NCBI RefSeq assembly: GCF_026151205.1
Contig: NC_087080.1
Span: 10,339,837 to 10,403,836 of the forward strand
DNA length: 64,000 bases
Origin: Bolinopsis microptera
Lineage: Eukaryota; Ctenophora; Tentaculata; Lobata; Bolinopsidae
Direction: 5' to 3'
Positions 59,701 to 64,000 of the stretch are shown here, in pieces (position 1 is the first letter of the stretch; each line of letters begins with the position of its first letter). The notes beneath the pieces were generated by a model, which was not told where the DNA came from, ran no database searches, and saw only the letters and a list, made by a program, of their open reading frames with translations. Position numbers and translations under genes: made by a program.

Positions 59701-61708
59701 ATTTTAAGCTATATTTTTATCATTTTATTGGTTTTTTTCTTTTTTCTTCCCTTTTTTTCAAAAAACTTCTTTTACCTTAACAAAAAAACAAAAAAATGTT
59801 ATTACCCCTACTTAGGACGTCCGCCAAAATCTCGGATTTTCAGTCCACCCTCCCCCTTGTCCGAATTTTCAAACCCCCTCCCTTCCGGACTTCCGGATTT
59901 TCCTAGGTTTATGAGGTTCAGATCCTTGATTTTACTGTGACTATAGTACTCTCAGTTGAAGTTGGGGCTTGGCACGTTATTATATCAAAGAAAATGAAGC
60001 CACCACCCTGTTCTTCATGCTAATTTTGATGTTCAGCTCCTATCATCTCTTTGACCAATCTCAACTGACAACTCTATAAATATCCCTTACCAGTTACCAC
60101 TTTTGCTGAGTGCTTTTATTTTAAAGAGCTTTTATTTTAAATTACCATCATTTATAAACCAAAACCACAATTAATGAGGATTTTAAGTTTTAAATTTATT
60201 AAAAAATAGACTAATGTCGCCGTGTGAGGTACTATACACCATTTAACTACACTCAGGAGTCAGGTTAGAGTGACTGACTTTATCTAATCTTAAGTGAGAA
60301 TATTATACCAGACCGAAGTTGTTGATTAAAAATTTTTTCTACCACCAAGTCCAACAAAATAGAAAAATAAATATTCCTAACACCATACTTTATTTAGCTG
60401 GATTATAGCATAAGCTGTAGTTACTAATTAGAGGACTGCAAACAATGTTTCAGTTTATTTTCATCGTTAATCAAATTTTAGCTGTGTTTAAGCCGATGCC
60501 CATTAATTCCCATGCCCATTTGACCAAACGTTTAGGAGTAAATGGGTATGAGGTTCCCCCCCCCCCCCCCCCCCCCATTAATTTTCACATGGGCCACAGA
60601 AAGGTCAAGATGCCAAGTTCACTCTATTAGATTTAATATTGCATTTTGGCCGGCAGTATAATCGAAACAACTTGATGGATTTTTCGTGACTGCGCTCTAA
60701 AAAAATACTTAATTCAGTGGACCAAATTAATTTGAAGCAAGTTTCATTGGGGTCGCAAGTACTAAATTGTATGAACCATTGCAATTTCCATCAAACATCC
60801 TCTATAGTCCCAACCACTTTCAAGTAATTTAAATACAATAATCGTAATGTAACCACTTATCTAACTATCTAAAAGTTCGTACATCCCTGCTCACCAGTTT
60901 TCCAAGCCCCAGGTAAAGCCGAGGAACTCACCAGTTTTCCAAGCCTATAGTACAGCCGAGGAACTCACCAGTTTCCAAGCCTCAAATACAGCCGAGGAAC
61001 TCACCAGTTTCTCAAGCTTCAAGTACATCCGAGGAACTCACCAGTTTTCCAAGCTCCAGGTAAAGCCGAGGAACTCAACAGTTTTCCAAGCTCCAGGTAA
61101 AGCCAAGGAACTCACCAGTTTTCCAAGCTCCAGGTAAAGCCGAGGAACTCACCATGGTTTTCCAAGCTCCAGGTAAAGCCAAGGAACTCACCAGTTTTCC
61201 AAGCTCCAGGTAAAGCCGAGGAACTGAAGGAATCTCTGGAACCAGGGTAGGATGTAGTCTCCTCCCCAAGAGTCGTTCTCGTGGGCTGCTTCTTCGTCTC
61301 TGTACCTAGGATGGTAATAAGTTACCAATTTCGAAACTACTGTTACCAATGGTAACTACTATTACCAACAAACTGCTCACTGTTGTTACTGAATATTTTT
61401 ATGGCGGTTGTTAAAGACTCTTAGTCTTATTGGCATTATTTATATAAACAGTGGTGAATTGGATACTTTTTCGGCCTCTGGAAGGAGTAGATGAGACAAA
61501 AATAAACTTGACGAATCCATAAAATTAAAAACACAGCAATACGACCAAAGTAACCCAAATAGTAAAAACACAGTAACCAAGGTAACCTAAGCACACGTTA
61601 CCTTCTAGTGATGTGATCATTGACATTATCCCGCTCGGTCTCCGGACCGAGCACGTCCGCGTGCGGGTTAACCGCGCGCACAGGCTGCGCGTTCACTGCG
61701 GGACTCAT
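23100..61708 (-). CDS. NIT-domain transmembrane guanylate cyclase, 18 coding exons
   Basis: Predicted 898-residue receptor cyclase. Exons: 61708-61602, 61305-61192, 58416-58284, 56662-56576, 55203-55065, 51894-51826, 51615-51506, 50184-50008, 48647-48506, 44969-44831, 44614-44541, 32404-32234, 27064-26879, 26705-26578, 25916-25761, 24721-24595, 24032-23944, 23648-23100. Every junction has AG/GT and matching phase; the sum is 2697 nt. Layout: cytoplasmic N-terminus 1-175, TM1 about 176-196, extracellular NIT sensor to about 455, TM2 about 461-483, coiled-coil linker, class III cyclase about 545-730, acidic tail. NIT domains sense nitrate/nitrite or related ligands in bacteria; NIT cyclases of marine invertebrates are linked to NO signalling. 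Metal Asp residues are D554 and D598; C669 of the guanine pocket and N676 are present. Ala680 replaces the transition-state Arg, Asp594 replaces the guanine-specifying Glu, and the KGKG segment is missing. Activity may need a partner subunit. The 5' UTR is not defined. Confidence 0.92.
25950..26020. repeat. CACGTG/CACGTGCACGTG short tandem repeats in intron 14
   Basis: Three near-copies of a ~24-bp unit carrying CACGTGCACGTG and AATGTG. They lie just upstream (in gene sense) of the exon 15 acceptor region. Simple repeat; E-box-like cores may be incidental. Confidence 0.6.
26470..26580 (-). repeat. 55-bp tandem duplication of the exon 14 donor
   Basis: Copies 26470-26524 and 26525-26580 differ by about three bases. 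Each includes the last 3-4 exon bases (TAAG) and gtaccataat. A decoy donor therefore lies 55 bp beyond the real one. Read-through gives AAG GTA CCA TAA, a stop. Confidence 0.85.
26879..32404 (-). CDS. Cyclase exons 12-13: TM2 and signalling coiled coil
   Basis: Exon 12 (32404-32234) encodes the second helix, NMLIGITVTALIFIALVEPF, and exon 13 (27064-26879) the linker VQLTKLTEVLSREKQRSDDL with LIYKLVPADIAKKLKNH and EIFDSVS, the conserved pre-catalytic segment of guanylate cyclases (compare LLYQMLPKSVA). The 5.2-kb intron between them carries the Penelope-like element. Confidence 0.9.
28025..30685 (-). mobile_element. Penelope-like retroelement ORF (RT + GIY-YIG), 886 codons, uninterrupted
   Basis: One open frame from ATG at 30685 to TAG at 28025. 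The N-terminal part includes a Pro-rich stretch (PPTPPPPPSTTQP). The RT domain shows KVRPIISCVDSPTERLSW, FFAADISALYTNI, GLFMGLRPGPFCAI and the catalytic FYKRYIDDAAS near residue 558. The C-terminus carries a Cys cluster (CSINSCKICPLIVC) followed by a GIY-YIG endonuclease (NVVYKIKCKLCDQLYVGETS, near residue 770, with the distal Glu in FEAMFI). This order is diagnostic of Penelope-like elements with an endonuclease. It sits in intron 12 of the cyclase gene, same strand. A hairpin CTTGCTGT-ACAGCAAG lies just upstream (30699-30719). I could not define terminal repeats or a hammerhead motif. The intact frame suggests a recent insertion. Confidence 0.9.
31560..31665 (-). mobile_element. tRNA-like SINE head
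   Basis: On the minus strand, GTAGCTCAATTGGTAGAGC is a perfect A-box/D-arm, but the anticodon loop lacks T33 and the B-box is degenerate (GGGATCATTCC). Ends near CTCTAGTTTTT. Most likely a decayed tRNA-derived SINE in cyclase intron 12 rather than a tRNA gene. Confidence 0.5.
32763..32862. repeat. Dispersed repeat shared with 39325-39424
   Basis: AGCACTCTTGTTGTCGGA, CTATCTGTTTGGTCTACTG and the stretch to AACAACTATGAT are repeated at 39325-39424 with a few changes. Here the repeat directly precedes the SINE at 32870. Both lie in cyclase intron 11. Confidence 0.7.
32870..33226 (+). mobile_element. tRNA-derived SINE
   Basis: Head with A box TAGCGCAGTTGGTTAGAACG and B box GAGTTCGAAACCC; the anticodon loop reads CTTACAA, suggesting a Val(TAC)-type ancestor, but the stems are broken. 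A tRNA-unrelated body follows and the element ends in an A-rich tail (ATAAAAAAAAA). No clear target-site duplication found. Confidence 0.65.
34338..34685. mobile_element. Nested related MITE
   Basis: Termini are a G run plus TACCAATGGCATAAA and its complement plus C run, clearly related to the outer element. GAGTAATAGG occurs at both flanks (34328-34337, 34686-34695). Inside, a block containing GGCATACGTTTTATGGCATA is present twice. Confidence 0.6.
34740..35520. repeat. Complex foldback repeat, family also at 58.83-59.18 kb
   Basis: Blocks with GGGGAGGCCTGCCTTCCGAG occur in direct orientation at about 34748 and 35016 and inverted near 35338-35357, each next to the CCGAAAATATTTTTTCGG-type and CCACGTTTCATG blocks. 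Diverged blocks (GCATGAAAC, TTTTGACTTAGAAAAT, TTCCGAGCTC) recur at 58830-59180. No coding. Confidence 0.6.
35700..37170. other. Cyclase intron 11 sequence without recognised elements
   Basis: AT-rich, no exon, tRNA or element termini recognised. Confidence 0.4.
37178..37743. repeat. 40-bp minisatellite, about 14 copies
   Basis: Unit contains AACCTTCCACATATGCCAAC followed by ATTACCAGTATCTAAATTAT. Copies differ at a few fixed positions, and two blocks of several units repeat each other, so higher-order duplication is visible. It lies in cyclase intron 11, not next to an exon. Confidence 0.9.
38032..38125. repeat. G-rich repeat (GGGGGAGCACTATGGGGAGG units)
   Basis: Three to four units of GGGGGAGCACTATTGGGAGG type with long G runs. 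Potential to form G-quadruplex on the plus strand. Confidence 0.7.
38152..38304. repeat. Nonanucleotide array (ATGTTAAAT)17
   Basis: Seventeen perfect or near-perfect copies of ATGTTAAAT over 153 bp. The unit length keeps frames open, so the translations are artefacts of the repeat. Confidence 0.9.
38332..38475 (+). pseudogene. LINE reverse transcriptase palm fragment
   Basis: Translates FAYDANIIVSADTFTELIMR, then NSALNAVQTWVNNNSLKLNV. It matches the region around the YADD catalytic box of non-LTR RTs, but the YADDT motif is altered (YDAN). Only about 45 codons remain. Confidence 0.65.
39850..39925. repeat. AT-rich inverted repeat
   Basis: ATAAAAAGCATTAATATACA and its complement flank a TA-dinucleotide centre. 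Likely cruciform-prone sequence or a tiny foldback element. Confidence 0.7.
39930..42006. other. Intron 11 / upstream flank of the GPCR
   Basis: No exon recognised. At 40431-40450 the motif CGCTTCCTACACCCCTGCTG matches an element terminus seen at 59252-59271 and, in reverse, 16434-16449. The last few hundred bases form the GPCR promoter region, with no clear core element. Confidence 0.4.
42007..43149 (+). CDS. Rhodopsin-like GPCR, single exon, 380 aa
   Basis: Seven hydrophobic helices. TM1 has SLNLI (N29), TM2 GTDLAL (D55), Cys84 starts TM3 and Cys160 in ECL2 can form the conserved disulfide. TM3 ends ITRW instead of DRY, TM6 has LNLWFWLL in place of CWxP, and TM7 has NAIIY instead of NPxxY. 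N169IT in ECL2 is a possible glycosylation site. ICL3 is about 45 residues with KRVSPNRR. The start ATG follows CACC. It is nested, antisense, in intron 11 of the cyclase gene. Ligand unknown; class A assignment is firm, but loss of the DRY acidic residue may alter basal activity. A retrogene origin could explain the single exon. Confidence 0.9.
   Translation: MFELSGWRSYYTANGILTTGEFLIGTSLNLICLTYFLRKRCSAINLLFVFVSGTDLALSSIMLFSAISAFAEGRPLMFENKLFCNIWGLIWHTACGFSIYLMAVLAITRWLGLVHPLRRIKRRFVAVSILIYLAIQIFKSTMNYWYMEKAYSYNPVFLGCSVNNINTQNITVLDKLLYTFLYIFEVLLPGIPAIVFSIATFVSLLKKDKNLQSNNGAPLSKRVSPNRRCTATSEMEDPLHGHSGWEKKRDATITILILIATYLVLNLWFWLLTLGDAFYIFSDKTLNYTTIWNGDVKSYYMTYYVIYIHTVVLNSVANAIIYIFRLKGIKTYIIYMCKSGKKTEVYSNRAVLKRKPTAMSVFYRVSINNGINSGSTDVVP
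43371..43925. repeat. Tandem ~182-bp satellite, three units
   Basis: Units begin near 43371, 43550 and 43731. The first two are about 90% alike (ATTTCGGCTCGCGAGAGCGT, TAACTCAACAACCTG, GACTTTAAA). The third is more diverged but keeps CTCGCGAGAGCGTA and TTTAAAACCA. It lies just after the GPCR stop codon. Confidence 0.8.
44541..51894 (-). CDS. Cyclase exons 6-11: NIT sensor domain
   Basis: Exons 51894-51826, 51615-51506, 50184-50008, 48647-48506, 44969-44831 and 44614-44541. The domain shows the NIT pattern of two helical bundles: IGNLMTEILREQSFTF near its start (compare I..LI..LQ.ER..S), QIETDKRINEL (TD motif), the second bundle with FYTKVMEILVQSVVYTFSEG, and the closing helix LEASKSMGINWIAVISLYNE. 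Placement between two TM helices makes it extracellular. Potential N-glycosylation site NLT occurs in exon 9. Confidence 0.85.
45767..46434. mobile_element. Mariner-like MITE with TA flanks
   Basis: Termini CCTTAATTCCCAAAAATTTG and, inverted, CCTTAGTTCCCAAAAATTTG differ by one base in 20 and are bounded by TA on both sides. 668 bp, no transposase. Fits a Tc1/mariner-type non-autonomous element in cyclase intron 9. Confidence 0.75.
46502..46740. repeat. Dispersed C-run repeat shared with 60538-60760
   Basis: GGGTATG, a long C run, TTTCACATG-type sequence, TTGACCGG and TTTTTC-TGACTGCGCTC recur at 60538-60740. The two copies are moderately diverged members of one family, in introns 9 and 2 of the cyclase gene. 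Confidence 0.65.
46741..48505. other. Cyclase intron 9 sequence without recognised elements
   Basis: AT-rich; no exon, tRNA or transposon end recognised. Confidence 0.4.
49907..50043 (-). repeat. 70-bp tandem duplication of the exon 8 donor
   Basis: Copies 49907-49973 and 49977-50043 differ at a single base. Each holds the last 36 bases of exon 8 (gene sense AACACCAGCCTCAACTTTCT) and its donor GAT-gtgagttac. The real exon end is 50008; the decoy is at 49938. The almost complete identity means the duplication is very recent. Confidence 0.9.
50566..51387. mobile_element. hAT-like MITE with subterminal decamer arrays
   Basis: Flanked by an 8-bp duplication TTCACTAT (50558-50565, 51388-51395). 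Terminal inverted repeats read GGGGG-ATGCAACGTCAATTAATG. Just inside both ends, the decamer TCAATTAATG is repeated (about 6 copies left, 9 right), followed by a palindromic TGTCAGT...ACTGACATTAATTGAC segment. 822 bp, no transposase; in cyclase intron 7. Confidence 0.85.
52511..55064 (-). repeat. 28-bp minisatellite built on a 5' splice site, about 90 copies
   Basis: The array starts exactly at the exon 5 donor. In gene sense each unit reads GCGGGTAAGTGAATACTGGC then ACTATATT. The first four bases equal the exon end and gtaagtg is the donor. Variants keep a usable donor: GTAAGT, GTGAGT (many 3' units), and GCAAGT in some. Substitutions mostly fall at C/T and T/A positions (CCAGT/TCAGT, CCCGC/CACGC/CACAC), and blocks repeat as higher-order units around 53.6-54.8 kb. 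Array length divided by 28 gives about 91. Confidence 0.95.
55065..55203 (-). CDS. Cyclase exon 5: first transmembrane helix
   Basis: Encodes VDVMLPDMDQDLAALP followed by the helix VFYRTSVFLSVPLITLLLFA. The donor is GCGG then gtaagtg, and the same sequence is repeated for 2.5 kb downstream. A decamer array lies 18 bp upstream of the acceptor. Reading through the donor gives GCG GGT AAG TGA, a stop after three codons. Confidence 0.9.
55221..55557 (-). repeat. Decamer array upstream of the exon 5 acceptor
   Basis: About 33 copies of the 10-bp unit GGATCACACA/GGATTACACA (gene sense), with rare variants, ending about 18 bp before the real acceptor (ACTGTTCAG). Each unit gives an ACACAG followed by G, i.e. 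an AG every 10 bases. The long frame across it is a repeat artefact. Confidence 0.9.
55745..55970 (+). pseudogene. LINE (RTE-like) C-terminal relic
   Basis: The frame around 55785-55967 encodes VILLTYSVLSDILRKDTGLD, then KEINKLMLDRQIWKKTIS and a stop. The pattern of DIL..DTGL followed by LM.DR..W is typical of the C-terminus of RTE-type LINE proteins. No RT upstream; 5'-truncated copy in cyclase intron 4. Confidence 0.55.
56576..61708 (-). CDS. Cyclase exons 1-4: cytoplasmic N-terminus
   Basis: Exon 1 (61708-61602) starts MSPAVNAQPVRAVNPH and is GC/CpG-rich compared with its surroundings. Exon 2 (61305-61192) encodes YRDEEAAHENDSWGGDYILP and ends FTWSLEN. Exons 3 and 4 (58416-58284, 56662-56576) are Gly/Ser/Tyr-rich, with GVYSS and GVYSGGQSGYSGS. 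There is no signal peptide, consistent with a two-TM cyclase whose N-terminus is inside. The region looks disordered. Confidence 0.85.
56635..56752 (-). repeat. 68-bp duplication of the exon 4 acceptor
   Basis: The acceptor of exon 4 (56662) and a diverged copy at 56730 share intron sequence ending TTTTCAG and exon-like sequence GTGTAC-CGGGAGG. Using the copy would add GTT GGG TAT GAG TGT ACC CGG GAG GCT AAT TGA, ending in a stop. This is a decoy 3' splice site. Confidence 0.7.
57785..57841. repeat. Short inverted repeat
   Basis: GTATACTTGCTCCT at 57785-57798 is perfectly complementary to 57828-57841, with a 29-nt loop. Confidence 0.7.
58690..59272 (-). mobile_element. Dispersed element with AGCAGGGGTGTAGGAAG terminus
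   Basis: The terminus 59252-59271 is shared with 40431-40450 and 16434-16449. At 58705-58720 the segment CACAGCCTGAATTT also recurs near 16507, in the same relative orientation. The interior includes the foldback family also found at 34.74-35.52 kb. Boundaries at the far end are uncertain. Confidence 0.45.
59280..60530. other. Cyclase intron 2 sequence without recognised elements
   Basis: AT-rich, no coding exon recognised. Confidence 0.4.
60890..61227 (-). repeat. 37-bp tandem repeat of the exon 2 donor, 9 copies
   Basis: Unit in gene sense: CCTGGAGCTTGGAAAACTG then GTGAGTTCCTCGGCTTTA. It comprises the last 32 bases of exon 2 plus GTGAG of the intron. The first copy is the true exon end (61192); about eight more lie in the intron, most keeping ACTG-gtgagt. 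Reading past the true donor gives AAC TGG TGA, a stop. Confidence 0.92.
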
Positions 61709-62951
61709 CCAATGGACAATAGTTCGTCAAACTCCGATTTAAAGATTCAAGAATACAGTATAAAACGGTGAATAGTAAGGAAACTGATAATCTCCTGCAC
61801 TTCAAAGGCAATAGAAATAATATGCCGTCACTGGAGAAAGCAATAATAACGATATTGGTCCAGTAGCTGTCAGAATCGGTGCGATTAAAGTGACAATATA
61901 ATTATAAATAGACGTCTGACAAGTTAAATGCGTCCGCTGAGGGGAGAGTAGGTATTTGAATTTTGCTACAATTTACAGACATTATTATCCTTATCATTAG
62001 ACTCTAGTAATGCTGATAAACCTAGGATTAATTTCAAAAGTACGACTCTTAGTTCTGGATACAATTGCCCACGCTAACGGCGAGGAGATTGATTTCATCC
62101 GGCAGTGCTAATTAATAACTGGTTTACAAAAGATACATAATTACATGAATATAATGATATATAATGAAAACCTTGTTCAGCCTGTATTGGAATATATAAG
62201 TAAAATAAAATTAGGATAACCCTTAAGCAACGTGATGAATTAAAATATTGCTGCCTACTTGACAAAATCGAAGCAAGCATGGTTTATGAATACTGTTTGA
62301 TAGGTCTAGTTCCTGTCTATTAGTGCTTTTCATGCAACAAGTAAAACAAATCCTTTATGTCATGTTTCCAGGGTTTGGACTGGAATTGCCTGCTTAAAGA
62401 ACCTCCATCGCATTACATTACATAATTTTCTCAATAAATGTAATAGATTTGTAGTGTTGTAATTAGTTTAAAAAGCGAATGACTATGAGAGCAAATTAAT
62501 GAGCGGGGCCGGCATCACATGGTCCATAAAGCAAACAGAAACGGCGTATGATGATAAAGTATATGAACTACACGAGAACAACTTAACTGTGCTTTAGATG
62601 CCCGGCTACAGATTACCGATTTTCCCCTCGCCAGAAAACAAATCAAACACTGTATATATAAATTTGGTTTTTGGGCCAAAATTAAATTAATATCAATTCT
62701 TAACAATGGCTTTCTATTAATTTATAATCGTTATAATAATTGGAAAGAGAAATAACAACTTCGTATAAACAGTAAACACATGCTGGTGTAAGATTACGAT
62801 GCATTGCCACAGGCAACTGTGCAACTGAACAACAAACAATGTCTATCAAATATGACTCGCATTTCTTACCAGAGCTACTTATCACGTGTCATGATAGAAA
62901 GCATTAAATTAACATCACTAAAAAGTCTAACAACAGACTACCCGACCACAC
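61709..62951 (-). promoter_or_regulatory. Intergenic region between BRD7/9 stop and cyclase ATG
   Basis: 1.24 kb containing the BRD7/9 3' UTR and the cyclase promoter/5' UTR. I see no exon with supporting splice signals and no clear TATA box. Local GC rises around exon 1 (61625-61710). Confidence 0.5.
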
Positions 62952-63954
62952 TCAAAGGTTAATAACTTGATCTACAATATCAGACGACATAGCGCCTCTC
63001 ACAGCAGCCTCCCCCACCACATCTCTCGGTGGAACATGTCCGGATATCATGTCCGTCAGATTCTCCCTGACCCTCCCCGCCAGGGCACTCTCCTCTGCTC
63101 CCACCTCCCACGTGGCTGGAGTAGAGGAGACTGGTGGTTTACTGAGCCGGGCCGCTTGTTCCTGGTGTAACTCCGCAAGCAACCCGCTTGTTTTTTCTAG
63201 TTTTTCTTGCAGTTCGGGGTCCTCGCAGGCTTGCTCTAGTTTGCTTTGTAGAGCTGGGTCGTTTATTATGTCGGGGATATCGTCTGATTCTAGCAGCTTC
63301 AGCAAAGATTCCTCCTCTTTGATGATGTCCTCTGGTTGGTGTTTTGGTAGTTGAGTCTGCTTATCCTCCGCAGCAGTGCCTGGTTCCTCTGTTTCAGTAG
63401 CGGATGACCCAGCAGAAACGCTAGTTGCTGATTGAGAGGGTATTTTCATGGTATTTCCTAGTCTCCTTGCTCTTAGTAGACGTTTCTCTCGGATAATCTT
63501 AGCGTACTTTTGAGCGAGGAGTTTGTTAGCCTTTACATGACCACCGGCCGTCAGACTGTTGATAATGTTATCTACTGGCTGGCGGAGAGAGTCATGACAA
63601 CCCTTGGCAAACTCTTGGACACTTCGACAGTAAGCCAGACCTATCTCATCACCATAGCAACTGTAGAGGAGCTGCTGATCCTCATCATCAAGACTGCTGA
63701 ACACTGAGTCGTAGCTGGGCATGAAGCTGCCAAATGGACCGTAGTGGAGGTACTGGGGCGGTTTGTTGGGTTGTCTCTTTTTTTCTCTAAAGTTGTTGAG
63801 AAGAGAGGTGGTGGTATTTTCGTGGGGTTCAAAGCAGGAGAGGTCAACAGGCTTCTCTGCCGGTTCCCCGGGCTGAGCATTCATTATATTCAGGACTACT
63901 GTGTTGGTGTCTTCATCTTTAGTCAGGTATCCTATTCTAGTTTCACTCGCCAAC
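62952..63954 (-). CDS. BRD7/BRD9-type bromodomain protein, terminal exon (partial)
   Basis: The C-terminal 334 codons of a chromatin regulator of the PBAF/ncBAF (SWI/SNF) complexes. The exon begins after an acceptor (CTGCAAACAG) at 63954 and ends at TGA 62952. It matches the family's post-bromodomain DUF3512 region: RIGYLTKDEDTNTVVLNIMN, YLHYGPFGSFMPSYDS, LLYSCYGDEIGL, then the coil LEKTSGLLAELHQEQAARLS and the end helix VRENLTDMISGHVPPRDVVG. The bromodomain itself must lie upstream, outside the window. Compared with human proteins the linker (KIPSQSATSVSAGSS) is rich in Ser/Thr/Glu. In vertebrates the family has two members; which one this represents cannot be told here. Confidence 0.85.
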
Positions 63955-64000
63955 CTGTTTGCAGTGCAGATTTAAGATTTGTAAAAGCATTTTGAGTAAG

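Overview
The window looks like nuclear DNA of a marine invertebrate. It is AT-rich, intron-rich and dense in small transposons. Gene content (a NIT-domain receptor guanylate cyclase, a BRD7/BRD9-type bromodomain protein, a rhodopsin-like GPCR, secreted EGF and coiled-coil proteins, a Penelope-like retroelement, tRNA-derived SINEs) fits a metazoan, perhaps an early-branching one such as a cnidarian. The lineage is inference only; there is no rRNA or mitochondrial marker here.

The dominant feature is one gene on the minus strand from 61708 to 23100. It encodes a predicted 898-residue NIT-type transmembrane guanylate cyclase in 18 coding exons, assembled by hand from splice signals. All exon phases agree and give one open frame from ATG to stop. 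The order is: cytoplasmic N-terminus, TM1, extracellular NIT sensor, TM2, coiled-coil linker, class III cyclase domain, acidic tail. The cyclase domain keeps both metal Asp residues but has Ala where the transition-state Arg is expected, and it lacks the usual KGKG segment. A single-exon GPCR (42007-43149, plus strand) is nested in its 12-kb intron 11. An uninterrupted Penelope-like ORF (30685-28025) sits in intron 12. About 1.2 kb upstream, on the same strand, is the terminal exon of a BRD7/BRD9 ortholog (63954-62952).

The most unusual observation is that tandem repeats in the cyclase gene grow out of its own splice junctions. The exon 5 donor is followed by about 2.5 kb (roughly 90 copies) of a 28-bp unit, each carrying a consensus 5' splice site. 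The exon 2 donor is repeated about 9 times in a 37-bp unit. The exon 8 and exon 14 donors and the exon 4 acceptor are each duplicated once. A decamer array containing an AG every 10 bp lies just upstream of the exon 5 acceptor.

Region by region: 1-7.6 kb has no recognised gene but ends with a 728-bp near-perfect foldback element flanked by TTAA. A two-exon secreted EGF-repeat gene lies at 9064-7639 (minus). Retroelement relics occupy 9.3-12 kb. MITEs, a segmental duplication and a SINE with perfect target-site duplication fill 13.6-17 kb. Two tandem paralogs of a secreted protein with a conserved C-terminal domain lie at 17623-18768 and 21518-22143 (plus); the second has lost the coiled coil, and 3'-end and promoter remnants mark further duplications. 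The rest, 23-62 kb, is the cyclase gene and its transposon-filled introns.
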